Shown here piece by piece: positions 29,915 through 41,058 of a DNA stretch of 64,000 nucleotides. The position numbers were made by a program, and so were the translations under genes. Position 1 is the first letter of the stretch, and every line of letters starts with the position of its first letter. This DNA is from CAMREV01 sp051656125 (GTDB lineage: Bacteria; Bacillota_I; Bacilli_A; Mycoplasmatales; Mycoplasmoidaceae): positions 124,001-188,000 of the forward strand of contig JBOGBH010000012.1 in the NCBI GenBank assembly GCA_051656125.1, in the 5' to 3' direction. The notes below the pieces were generated by a model that was given only the letters and a program-made list of their open reading frames with translations, had not been told where the DNA came from and ran no database searches.

Positions 29915-32076
29915 TATTTCATTTTAAGAATATCATCCATTGCTGATCTATTAGAATATTTATCCATTCTTTCTTTTAACATTCTTCTTTGGTCTTCAAT
30001 CATTTTAATGTTTGCTCTAATCTTAGTTTCATAATCATCTATTTTATCTGACATTTCATCAGAATCAACATTGATTTTACCAAATTCTAATTGACTGTTT
30101 AGTCCATAGTCTCTGTCTAACTCATTAGCTCTTCTTTTTCTAATTTGTTCTTTTAAGAAATCTAAATCGAAGTTGCCTTTATCTTCATTAATATTTCTTG
30201 CCTTTTCAGCATCAGAAGCTTCTTTATATAAAGCTTCAATTTCTTCATATTTAATATTAATTATTTCATTCTTAGGTTCTACTTGATTTATATATTTAAA
30301 GTATCTGTCTTCAATTTGAACTTGCTCTTGATTTACTAATGAAGCTACATTAATAACTTGAGCAGCTTCTTCAATAATCATTTCAATTCCAATGCTCATT
30401 AACACATTGTAAAGTTTTGATATTTTATCTTCATGACTTCCTCTAAGAATAATAAAGTTTCTAACTTCTTCTAATAAAATATTATATGAGTTTGCAAGAT
30501 CCATTTTTAATTGTGAATCTAAATTATTGATAGCTTCTTCATTTAAAATATAGTCCTCTAAATTTAATCCAATTTCGCCAGATGCTCTATATAAATTTCT
30601 TATGATAATGCAAAATAGGTTTCTATTATTTGAGTATTGCACTTTTTTGTATAAAACTAAATGAACATCTTCATTTTTTAAAGAGCCTTTAATTCTAGGA
30701 ATAGAACTTTGTGCTAATGTAGAGAATTCAATAAAGTGAGAATAAATAATTTTTTCAATTGAAACTAAATTATTATTCATAAAGTTTTCTGTTCTAGAAA
30801 CAAATTGTTCTCTAGCATCATCACTTACTCAAATTGCCATATCAACAAGAAATTCTCTATTAACTTTACATTTACCATTAATAACTGTAAATAAGTTTGC
30901 TAAATAAATATAGAATAATTTATTATTGAATTCTAGTTTAAAATCAAGCTTTAAAATTAGATCAAATAATGAGTCAACATTATCAGCTAATTCTCTAATA
31001 TATTCATTTTGTCCATAAGATAACGTAGGGAAATTATTTACTGATAGGTATAGTAAGTCGTTTAATAGCAAATTATTATTATTTAATATAAACATTCTTC
31101 ATATAAAATCATAAATAGATTTTAGTAAATATTCTTTTGAATCTAAAAGAGGGTATGAAATTTCACTATTATCAATTTTATGTAATTTCTCAAATCCTTG
31201 GTCAAATTCATTTTTAACTAATTTGCCACTTCCATAAGGAGAAGATTGATCACTAATAGGTGAACCATCTTTGTTATATAAATTTGTTAAATCAACTAAT
31301 TTACCATCTTCACTAAATAGATTGATTGAATTAACTAATTTACCTTTTTTGTTATATATGTCATTTACATTAACTAATTTTCCATCTTCGTTATATAAAT
31401 TATTTAAATCAACTAATGTACCTTCTTCATTATAAAAATTACTTGCAATTACTTCTGAGTTATTTTCAATAGAATTGTTTCTTTGAATATTAGGATTTAC
31501 AAAAGTACCACTAGGGCTATTTTCATATAAAGTTTTTATTTCATCTTTTTCTTTATCGAAACTAGTTAATTCATTTTCAATTGCTTCTTTTTCTTTTTGA
31601 ATTTGATTTTCAAGTATTAATTGATTTTCTTCTCTTTTTTGATTTTCAATCATTAATTCATGTTCAGCTTTTGCTTTTTTTTCTAAAATAAAATTATCAA
31701 AGAAATTTGGATCTGACATAGTTATGTCTCCATCTTCAATTCCATAAATACTTTCAGATTCACTTACATTACCAAAGAAAAATAACACATTTTCATTTTT
31801 CTTAAAAATCTTTTTGATTTTCTTATGTTTTGCTTTAACATCATCTAAGTTTTCGATTGAACCCATTTCAGTAGGGAAATTTTCTTTTACAATTACAATA
31901 ACAGTTTTGTTTGTAGTTGCTGATTGTTTTATCAATTCTAATTCAACTTTATCATCTAATAATTCATATATGCTTTTTTTAAGATTTAAAATTATTACAT
32001 CATTAGAAGTTAATCCCATTTTTGATAAATCTAATCTTCTTTCATTATTTGTTATAAATTTAAAAAATTTTGACAT
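29914..32076 (-). CDS. Large repeat- and coiled-coil-containing protein of unknown function
   Basis: A 720-residue protein formed by one reading frame across two TGA-Trp codons. It starts MSKFFKF at ATG 32076 (GGAG is 12 bases upstream); an in-frame GTG at 32118 is less likely. Parts by eye: N-terminal globular region (1-125) with a beta-alpha-beta-like VIVIVKENFP; charged coiled coil (about 130-185); five tandem 12-14-residue units of pattern Y-N-x-x-G-K-L-V at about 213-275; an alpha-helical region (about 300-620) and a final coiled coil ending in Lys/Arg-rich helices. No signal peptide is seen, so it is presumably cytoplasmic. I do not recognise a family. Confidence 0.65.
31250..31440 (-). 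repeat. Five tandem short repeats inside the unknown protein
   Basis: Imperfect direct repeats of 36-42 bases encode successive units with Y-N-E/K-D-G-K-L-V-D/N. Unit sequences include YNEDGKLVNV, YNKKGKLVNS, FSEDGKLVDL and YNKDGSPIS. They are in frame, which points to a protein repeat rather than a DNA element. Confidence 0.75.
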
Positions 32077-32213
32077 AATTTTAATATTCTCCAATTCAAA
32101 ATAGAAACATCTATGCACTATATAATTAATTTAATTATAATATATTAATAAGTTAAATGCAATTATTTTATTGCATCACAACAATAAAAAATTATTAATA
32201 AAAATGATCGATT

Positions 32214-33611
32214 TTATCCAACAGAACCTTCCATATCAAGCTTAATTAATCTATTTAATTCTATTGCATATTCCATTGGTAACTCTTTAACAAACGGTTC
32301 AATAAAACCAAGAATGATTAGATATTCTGCTTCTTTTTTTGTAAGACCTTTTGATGTAAAATAAAATATTTGTTCATCGCTTATTGAAGAAATTTTTGCT
32401 TCATGTTCTAAATATGATTCACTATTATAAATTTTTTCAATAGGAACTGTATCACTTCTTGAGATTGAATCTAAAATTAATGTATCACATTCAACATGCG
32501 CAAAGCTATTTAAAGCACTTTTTTTAATTTCAACTAATCCCCTATATCTTGTATCTCCTCCATCGAGTGAAATTGATTTAGAAATAATTTTTGATTTTGT
32601 ATCTTTACCAATATGAATCATCTTTGCACCAGAATCTTGCACAACATCTTTAGAAGCTATTGCGATTGAAATACAATCACTTGTAGAATAATCTCCTTGA
32701 AGAATAGTACAAGGGTATTTCATATTAATGCCAGAACCAATATTTCCATCAATTCATGACATGTTACCCCTTTTTAATGTTTTTGCTCTTTTGGTTACTA
32801 AATTCAAAACATTTTTTGATCAATTTTGAATTGTCGTATATCTGCAATTAGAATCTTCTCCAACAAAAACTTCTACAACAGCAGCATGTAAATTATTTTC
32901 GTTATAAATTGGAGCAGTACATCCTTCAACATAATGCAAAAGTGCATCTGATTCTAAAATAATTAAAGTTCTTTCAAATTGACCTAAAGATAAACCATTT
33001 ATTCTAAAATAAGCTTGAAGAGGTTTTTCAACTTTAACGCCATTTGGAATATAAATAAATGATCCACCAGATCATATTGCTGTGTTTAAAGCAGCATATT
33101 TATTATCTGCATAAGAAACTAATTTACCAAAGTATTGCTTAACGATTTCTGGATGAAGTTTTAATGCAGTTTCAATATTGGAAAATATAACTCCTTGTTC
33201 TTCTAATTCTTTTCTTAAAGATTTGTAAACAGTTTCTGAATCATATTGTGTAGAAACACCATTTAAAAATTTGGCTTCTGCTTCAGGAATGCCAAGTTTT
33301 TTAAATGTATTCTTAATAGTCTCTGGAACTTTTTCTCAATCATTTTCCATTTTCTTTTTTGAAGGTGAATAATAAATGTATTCATCAAAATTTATAAATG
33401 AAAGGTCGGGACCTCATTTTGGGTTTTCCATTTTAATAAAAGTATCAAATGCTTTAAGTCTTAATTCAAGCATTCATTCTGGTTCTTCTTTTATTTTAGA
33501 AATTTCTCTAATGATATCCTTGTTAAGACCTTTCTTATGATTTAAAAGGTATTCATTTCCATCATTAAAGCCAAATTCATATTCTTTTTGATAGGTTTTT
33601 TTATCTTCCAT
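32214..33611 (-). CDS. sufB: SufB, Fe-S cluster scaffold subunit
   Basis: A 465-residue protein of usual SufB length. The N-terminal helical region and the beta-helix core with WGPDLSF, GVSTQYDSE, SGGSFIYIPNGVKVEKPLQ, ILESDALLHYVEGCTAP and the C-terminal EHEAKISSISDEQIFY block are all present. SufB with SufC and SufD assembles [4Fe-4S] clusters from sulfur delivered by SufS/SufU. Its GGATAA stop region is TAA at 32214. It is the last gene of sufC-sufD-sufS-sufU-sufB, the order found in Firmicutes. Confidence 0.95.
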
Positions 33612-33614
33612 ATT

Positions 33615-34049
33615 TTATCCTTTTAAAATTCTTTTAATTGATTCAGAACTTATTTTTGCACACTTTATTCTATTTGGTTGGTTATGTATATTTGAAAAAA
33701 CATTAAGTTCTTCAATCATCTCTTCATCATATTTTTCATTTGCAAGCATTTTTTCATAATTATAAATTATAGAAAGTGCTTGTTCTTTTGTTTTATTTAT
33801 TAATAAATTACACATGATATTTGAAGCTGCAGAACTTACTGCACATCCTACACCATTGAATAAACAATCTACAATTTCATTATTTTCAATTTTCAAAAAT
33901 AATGTTAAATTATCGATGCAAGATTCAGAAGAAAAATTATATGATTTGTATTCTTCATTTGCAAAATCATCTTTTGTTTTTTTATCAGGGTTTTCATAAT
34001 TATCAATAATTATTGCCCTTTGCATATTTGAATTGTTTTTGTAATCCAT
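33615..34049 (-). CDS. sufU: SufU, zinc-dependent sulfur acceptor
   Basis: A 144-residue protein with the SufU zinc site: C44 and D46 (SCID), C69 (GVGCAVSSAASN) and C130 near the end (RIKCA). SufU accepts persulfide sulfur from SufS by a ligand-swap mechanism and passes it toward SufB. The spacing C44-D46-C69-C130 matches Bacillus SufU closely. It lies 3 bases before sufB and 24 bases after sufS. Confidence 0.93.
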   Translation of the reverse strand: MDYKNNSNMQRAIIIDNYENPDKKTKDDFANEEYKSYNFSSESCIDNLTLFLKIENNEIVDCLFNGVGCAVSSAASNIMCNLLINKTKEQALSIIYNYEKMLANEKYDEEMIEELNVFSNIHNQPNRIKCAKISSESIKRILKG

Positions 34050-34073
34050 AATTTATCCTAAAAATTAATAAGC

Positions 34074-35279
34074 TTAAACTCAATTAATTTCATCACCTTT
34101 TTTATATTTTTTTAAAACTTCTATTAATCTATTTGCATCATCATAGTCGGAATAGATGTATAAAGAAACCCTTACAAATTGATCATATTTTGTATTATAG
34201 TGAGCAAGTTTTGCACATGAAAAACCTGACCTGACTATTATTCCATTTTGTCCTAAATAACCTGCTAAATCCTGACTAAATAATGATTCATGTTTAAAAA
34301 TAGTTATGTATGAATTTACATTATCATTTATAACCGAAAAGCCAGGTATTTTATTTATCTCTCCATCTAAATATTTTTTGATTTCAATTAAATTTTGTTT
34401 TACTTCTTTAAAATCTAAATTATTTAAATAATCTAATGCTCCATTTCATCCATATATTCCTAAAATATTTAATGTACCTGCTTCATATTTATCTAAATTA
34501 TTCATTTGTGAATATGAATCTTTTTGAATTGTTTTATTCATTCCTCCACCATATATTGTTGGTTTGAAATTATGTTTCATTTCATCGTTTAAATAAAGTA
34601 ATCCTATTCCTGTTGGTGCACACATTTTATGACCAGAACAAGCTAGAAAATCAATTTTTGAATTACTTAAATCCATTTTATTTAAAGGAACATATTGAGT
34701 GCCATCAACACAAATAATTGTATTAGGATTTTTTTCTTTAATTTTAATTGAAATTTTTTCAGCATCTAATCAAGCCCCAATTAAATTAGTTCCATTTGCA
34801 AATGAAATCAATTTTGTTTTTGGAGAAATAGAGTTTATTATTTCTTCTTCTGTCAAAAATAAATCTTTTGTTTCAATATATTTAATATTTAATTTTTTTT
34901 CTTTTGCGAGTTCAAATCATGGTAATAAATTAGAAGCATGTTCTAATGTATTTAACAATATTTCATCACCTTCATTAAACATGTGTTTTACTCCTTGAGA
35001 TACCATATTTAATGAATATGTTGCACCTGGTGTAAAAATAATATTATCTGGTTTTGTACCTAAATAATTTGCTAATTTTTCCTTAGTTTCATAAATGAAT
35101 TTTGTAGTTGAATATGTGTGTGTTGAATCTGTATTATGTGAGTTATATGATTCTTTAATCATGTATTTATTAACAACATCAATTACACATTGAGGTTTTA
35201 GCGAAGTTGCTCCACTATCTAAATAAGTTAGTCCCTTATTTGCTTCAAATCACGGGAAGTCTTTTTTTAAGTTTTTCAT
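34074..35279 (-). CDS. sufS: SufS, cysteine desulfurase
   Basis: A 401-residue PLP enzyme that extracts sulfur from cysteine. The PLP lysine is K218 (SGHKMCAPTG), the cofactor-contacting Asp is in VDGTQ (D192), and the persulfide-forming Cys is C355 (RSGFSCA), a group II arrangement. The start overlaps the sufD stop by one base (TAATG). Sequence continuity requires TGA as Trp at several sites. It supplies sulfur to SufU and SufBCD. Confidence 0.95.
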
Positions 35280-35875
35280 TATAATTTACCTTTTATTTTA
35301 CTTTCAATTTTTTCTTTAAGGTTCTCGTTTTTTAAATTTTTTAAACAGTTATTGAAATAACCCATTATTAAAAGATAAAGAGCGTCTTTTTTATTTAATC
35401 CTTTTGACATTAAATAAAACAATTTATTTTGATTTATTTTTCCTATTGAAAGAGAATGTTCTGCTTTAATACTATTTGTGTTAATTATTAAATTCGGAGC
35501 TCCAATAATTGAAGAATCACTTGTTAGTAATACACCACTTATCGATTGTTTGCATTTATTTGATAATGATAAGTCATCAATCTTTGCAGTTAAATCAAAT
35601 TTAATATTTGAACCATTTTTAGAAACACCAAAAACATTACATTCACTATAACTATTACTTGAAAAATGATTTACAGTAATATTGTAGTTTTTCTTTGTTG
35701 ATTCCGAAAAACTTGCAAGATTTAATATTGCACTTGAATTTTCAAATACATTAATTATTATGTCCACCGTAATATCACTATCATTTATATCAACAATTGA
35801 TATTTTTTCTTTAGTATTTGAAGCTATATCAATTGTTCTTGAAAATCTATTGTTTTCAATAATTAATTTAGTCAT
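35279..35875 (-). CDS. sufD: SufD, unusually short Fe-S scaffold subunit
   Basis: A 198-residue protein, about half the length of typical SufD (roughly 420). It keeps the C-terminal beta-helix-like part (CNVFGVSKNGSNIKFDLTAK; GVLLTSDSSIIGAPNLIINTN) and the end block AEHSLSIGKINQNKLFYLMSKGL, which corresponds to the A-x-H-x-A-x-x-G-x-x-x-x-x-x-x-F-Y-L-x-S-R-G pattern. The N-terminal helical domain is missing. It overlaps sufC by 13 bases upstream and sufS by one base downstream, so it is clearly part of a maintained operon and not a decaying remnant. Confidence 0.85.
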   Translation of the reverse strand: MTKLIIENNRFSRTIDIASNTKEKISIVDINDSDITVDIIINVFENSSAILNLASFSESTKKNYNITVNHFSSNSYSECNVFGVSKNGSNIKFDLTAKIDDLSLSNKCKQSISGVLLTSDSSIIGAPNLIINTNSIKAEHSLSIGKINQNKLFYLMSKGLNKKDALYLLIMGYFNNCLKNLKNENLKEKIESKIKGKL

Positions 35876-36594
35876 TCATAACCTTCATTATTAATTCTTT
35901 GTAAAAGAGAGTAGTCACCTTCTTTAATTATTTTGCCACCCATAATTACAATTACTTTATTTGGTTTAATGACATCAAATATTTTTTGTTGGTGACTAAC
36001 TATTATTAAAGATTTTTTATTATTTACAATTTTTTTAAGCTCATTTATTACAAGTTTAATTGAATCAACATCTAATCCTGAATCAATTTCATCCAATAAA
36101 ATACATTCTGGATCCAATAGTTTCATTTGAAGAATTTCTGATTTCTTTTTTTCACCACCAGAAAATCCATGATTTACAAATCTTTTTAAAATAGATCTAT
36201 CTAAATTTAGATCTTTTAAGATGCTTTCAATGTTTCTAAATAATTCTGCCATTTTTATAGGAGTTTCTCGATTAGCATTTACGATTGCTTTTAAAAAATC
36301 AATCATTAAAACACCAGGGATTTCTTCAGAATTTTGAGGAGCAAAAAATATTCCTTTTTTTGTAATTTCATTAGGTTCCATTTCATTTGTGCTTTCGCCA
36401 TCAATTAAAATATCTCCACCTTCTTTATTCACACTATAATGATTCATTATACTTTTTAAAAGTGTTGATTTTCCATTACCATTTGGTCCAACGATAGCAA
36501 TTATGTCGCCTTTATTTATTTTTAGATTTATATCTTTTAAAATCATTTTTTCATTTATCGAAATTGATAAATTATTTATTTCAATTTTTGGCAT
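35863..36594 (-). CDS. sufC: SufC, Fe-S assembly ATPase
   Basis: A 243-residue ABC-type ATPase of the SUF complex. Walker A is GPNGNGKST, the signature FSGGEKKKSEI, Walker B CILLDEIDSGLD and the H-loop IIVSHQ. The family-specific FSGGEKK is decisive against transport ATPases. Start set at ATG 36594 because AGAGG sits five bases upstream; an in-frame ATG at 36618 has no site. The TGA at 35872-35874 is Trp, and the stop is TAA at 35863-35865. Confidence 0.95.
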
Positions 36595-36752
36595 TTTTCC
36601 TCTTATTATTAATTGCAACTTTATACTTTATTTATTATATTTTAAATAAAGCAATATACATATTTTATTTTTAATAATTTATTTGTTTTTTTATGTGTTT
36701 TTTAAAATAAAATATTATAATAATATTATGTAATTTTTAGGAGAAAATATAT

Positions 36753-39700
36753 ATGAAAAGAAGAAAGTCGAAAGCTATTTTTCTAGCAACTATCTCTTTA
36801 GGTTTATTATCAATTGTTTCTTCAACTTCGTTACTTTTAGTATCATGTAGTGCTGCAGTAGAAGATGATAAAAATAGAATAGATAAGGGGGATGGTAAAG
36901 TATTTGCTAATAATGGCAAAACAGGAGATGAAGAAATTTCTGTAACTCTTCAAGAGGTTGCTGAAGATTCATTATTTAATGAATCTTCAATGAAAAAAAA
37001 CATTGAAGGTAGAATAGGTGATGTTTTTTATAAAGCAATTGAAAAAATCGCAGAAGGCAATGCTATTTTTGCTAGAGATTTAAAAAATAAAAACAAAGAA
37101 ATAGAAGAAAATCTTAAACAAACTGAAGAACAGCTTCAAAAAAGTAATCCTTCAAAGTGAGAAGAAGAATTCCAAGATACTCATTTAGACCCAAATGGTG
37201 GTACTAAAGACTCATATATTGCTATTAAAAAAAATGAATGAGCATTAACATATTTAACTGACAAAATATTTGAAAAATCTCTTGTTGTAGTCAACAATGG
37301 AAGTAATGCTATAAAAACTCCTCAACTTTCAGATTTAATGAATGCACTTAATAAAAAAGATGGATTTTCTTTTACTTGAGAAAGTGAAGATAAATTAGAA
37401 AACAAACTTTATGCTCCTATACAAAAGTTCGTTTTTGATAAATGATTAAAATTTGAAAAACCAATGATTATAAATATGTCATTATGAAAATACGGTGCTC
37501 CGCAAGGTGGAATAAATAGTATTTATAATTCAAATATAACTCCACCACCAGAAGAAGAAACTCCACCAGAAGAGGAAGAAAGTACATTTTCAACTAGAAC
37601 TACTGATTTAGCTGGAAACTATGCTTTTCCATATTTTTCTGAAAGTGCTGATAATGAGACATTCTCAAGTATTGAAAAATTTAACAACTTTATTGAAGAT
37701 GCTAAAAAAACAAATAACTATATCCTTGATAAAATAGCTGGAGTTGATAACAGTGCTGGTCTTATTGATGTTCCTCAAAGTCATACAGAAGACAGTTCAA
37801 CATACATATTAGCTAAAGCATCAAATATATATGACACACTTTATCCAGAGTTTGCAATGGCTGCACTTTCTCTTTACTACAATAAATTTCAAACAACTGG
37901 TAACGAACTTTTAACTAGTTCAAATACAAGAAGTTTAAATAATGATATAAGTGTCTTAGATGACATTACTAAACAATTTATTTCTTCTACTCCATATTTA
38001 AATACAAATCATGTTAAAATTCCAGCGGCAATGGTTGATAAAATTATTAATCAGTTCGGAGATCTTACAAGCTTAAGAGGAAAAGATTTATACTCTTCTG
38101 ATGCATTCAAAATTGCTGATTCATATTTATCAAACTTTATGATGTTAAGAAATGAAGCTGGGGTTCATGCAATTGCAATTGATGGTTATAAACATATTGA
38201 ATCTAGTGCAACTGCTGAAGATGCAAATAAAATTTATGGTGATGTAATCATTTACAGACATCTTTTAAGTGAAAGAAATTTAACAAACTTAAATGGTAAT
38301 AATAATGTATCTATTAGTTTACAAAGTGAACTTAAAACATATTTTACAGATAATAAAGAATTTATTTTAAAAGAATTATTTCAAGATTCAACAATGCAAA
38401 CATTAGTTGGTGATTATTTTAATGATAACTATATAGGGACAGGAAAAGAGCCTTCAGAAAAATTTTATATTGCAATGTCTGATTATTTATTTAATATAAA
38501 AAATTATGATCAAAATGTAAATGTTCAAAATAAATTTAGATCAACTAAGGAATCTTACTCTTCTAACTTTTCTGCAAATTCAAAAAACAATGGATTAGCA
38601 GCTCCTTGAATTTACAATCAAAATACATCAACTGGTTTCTATAATATAACAAATTTATATAATGCAACAACCCCTATTTATGGTGCTGGTTCTTATAGAG
38701 AAGAATACCTAAAAGCTATGAAATCATATATTACAGCTTTAGCAATATCTCCATTAGCATCAACTGAAAATACATTTAAGTTTAGTCAAATGATTTATTC
38801 AAATGATTTTTATTTAAATTTATCAATATATGATTATATGAAAAACAATGGTTCTATCTTTGCAGATAAAGTTAAATCAGAAGTGTTGGATAAAAATGTA
38901 AATACTTATTTTGAAACTAGATTGGGAAACCAAAAATTTTTGAAATTCAATGAAAGTATTTATGAAAATATTAAACCAGCAGATCTTAATATATTAAATT
39001 ATCAATTAGTAAATGTTTATTATGGACAAGATTTTAACAATAAAAGCGGCAACAAATTTATTGATTGAACTAGATACAATACAAATGCTTTATCAAATAA
39101 TGCAATTTTAACACCTAATCAATTAAATGAATATAAAGAAAACATATATAAAGAATCTTTCGAAATTAATAAAAATAATATTTATACAAAAATGTTTGAT
39201 GCTTTCTTATTAGCTTCTACAGTTAAATATTTATTAAATGACGATAATGGCGATGGAGATCCTGGTGACAAATTTATGGAATCTTTAAAAGACCAAGTTA
39301 TATATGGTAGAGATTTCTACTTTGTTTGAGCAGATGGTTTAAATGGCAAACTTGAAAGTGATAACAGAAATATAACTTCAGAAGAATTATTAAATATCAA
39401 TAGAATGAAAATTAATGATAATAATAACTATGCTTCAAAATACTTTTCTAACTCTGGAACATTATTAACTTCAAATGCAACTGAAGATGTTGATGGTGAC
39501 AACTTATATACTAATTCTACATATGGCACACAAAGCAATCATTATAATATAATGAAGAACAAAGACGGAACCGAAATGCTAGGTTATGCTGGTTTACAAT
39601 CATTAGAAAGTAATTCGCTTCCTTCAGTTGTAGTTGAAAAACTATTTAATAGTCAAAGAGATGTGATAGATATTAATGATACTTCTGATACTTCTTCAAA

Positions 39701-40223
39701 AGGTGTTTTATATCAATATGGTAAAAGAGATCAATTAGTTAAACACATCAATGAAATTAAATTTATAAGTGATATTGAAACATTAGCTAACAATATAAGC
39801 AAAGAGTTAGGTGGTAGCTTTGATATAGATTCAATTAATAAAGCTACTACGATTTCTTTAAAGAAAAAAGAATTCATTAAACAAATTGAGAATCCAGCAA
39901 TTGTTCCTGATGATGCATTTATTAAATTTCAAAATTATATTTCTAAAGAGATATTACCAGATACAAGTACAGTTAACTTTTATGGTGCTTATGCTCAACA
40001 AATTAACTATCATGATGTAAGCCAAGGCTTTAATACATTTCTTACTCAGCAAGGTGCAGATATAGTATTTAATTTATTGATAACAACTGCAATGAATGAG
40101 AAATATAGAAATATTGTTTTAAATGAAATAACTTCAAACAATAAATTCGATGTATTTGATCTAAATGCAGAAGCTGCTTTATCTCCTAACTGAATTGTTG
40201 AAAAAGATGAGGATAAAAAATAA
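36753..40223 (+). CDS. Very large surface lipoprotein of unknown function
   Basis: An 1156-residue protein with a lipoprotein signal: Lys/Arg-rich start, hydrophobic segment and lipobox SLLLVSC (Cys near residue 32). The mature part is acidic and Asn/Ser/Asp-rich. It has a Glu/Lys coiled coil around residues 110-135 and a low-complexity TPPPEEETPPEEEES stretch near residue 275. No known domain is recognised. The protein lies on the cell surface and may be immunodominant or adhesive, which is an inference from size and location. GGAG precedes the ATG, and a terminator follows the stop. Confidence 0.75.
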
Positions 40224-40245
40224 GGATTAATATCCTTATTTTTTT
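40215..40245. terminator. Bidirectional terminator after the large lipoprotein
   Basis: A 13-base-pair stem with core AAGGAT/ATCCTT and a 4-base loop, followed by a T run. The left arm is A-rich, so it also serves the converging ABC transporter gene, whose stop lies inside it. Confidence 0.85.
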
Positions 40246-41056
40246 ATATATATTTATTAATTAAATCATTTAAAGATTTTGCATATTTATTTATTTTATT
40301 TTTATTAATATCAACTTTAAGTTTACCATTTTGAAGAATCATTATTCTATCTGTAATATTATCAATTTCCTCAATGTCATGAGAAACAAGAATTATATTA
40401 ATTTTAAATTTTTCACAATAATTTTTTACAAAAACTCTAATCTGATTTTTAATATAGATGTCTAATCCCGTTGATAACTCATCAAGAAAAACAATTTTTG
40501 GTTTGTGAAGCAAAGCAAGCAATATATTAAATCTTTGTTGTTGACCACCTGAAAGAGACTTAGCTGGCTTATTTAAATATTCAAGTAAACCAAATGACTT
40601 AACGACAGAAATAATTTCATCTTTTGTAATATCAATATTATAAACATCAATCATAAAGTCTATTATATTTGAAACATTTAACCCAATTGGATAAGATGAG
40701 TCTTGAAATTGGATCCCAATAGCTTCTTGAAAATTATATTCATAATCATATAGATATAATATTTCGCCGCTTGTTTGAGTATTTAAACCAATCATCATTT
40801 CAACAATAGTTGTTTTACCAGCACCATTAGCTCCTAATAATGCAACATTTTCATTTTCATATAATGAAAATGATAAATCATCTACTGCTGTAAATTTATT
40901 TTTATTATTGCTAAATACTTTTGTAACATTTTTAAATTCGATTAATTTATTTTCATTTTTTGGAGGTTCATAATCTATTATGAAAGGAGCGTTTGTTTTA
41001 TCTTCAGACATACCTAAAGAAATATCAAATTTATATTGGTCTCTTATTTTAGCCAT
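40244..41056 (-). CDS. ABC-2 type transporter ATPase
   Basis: A 270-residue ATPase with Walker A GANGAGKTT (about residues 75-83), Q-loop GIQFQD, signature LSGGQQQRFN, Walker B IVFLDELSTGLD and an H-loop LVSHD. The LSTGLD ending and single short NBD are typical of exporter or antibiotic/lipid ABC-2 systems. About 30 extra N-terminal residues precede the domain. The ATG lies 2 bases after the permease stop, so the two form a pair. Confidence 0.88.
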   Translation of the reverse strand: MAKIRDQYKFDISLGMSEDKTNAPFIIDYEPPKNENKLIEFKNVTKVFSNNKNKFTAVDDLSFSLYENENVALLGANGAGKTTIVEMMIGLNTQTSGEILYLYDYEYNFQEAIGIQFQDSSYPIGLNVSNIIDFMIDVYNIDITKDEIISVVKSFGLLEYLNKPAKSLSGGQQQRFNILLALLHKPKIVFLDELSTGLDIYIKNQIRVFVKNYCEKFKINIILVSHDIEEIDNITDRIMILQNGKLKVDINKNKINKYAKSLNDLINKYI

Positions 41057-41058
41057 AA

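Noticed and set aside
31250..31440. CRISPR-like or other DNA repeat array.
   Set aside because: The units vary in length in multiples of three, are in frame and diverge as protein repeats; there are no spacers.
29914..32118. Three separate genes in the 29914-32118 region.
   Set aside because: All three segments lie in the same frame and are joined by TGA-Trp codons; there is no TAA or TAG between them.
35872..35874. TGA as the sufC stop.
   Set aside because: In code 4 it is Trp; the gene runs two more codons to TAA at 35863-35865 and overlaps sufD.
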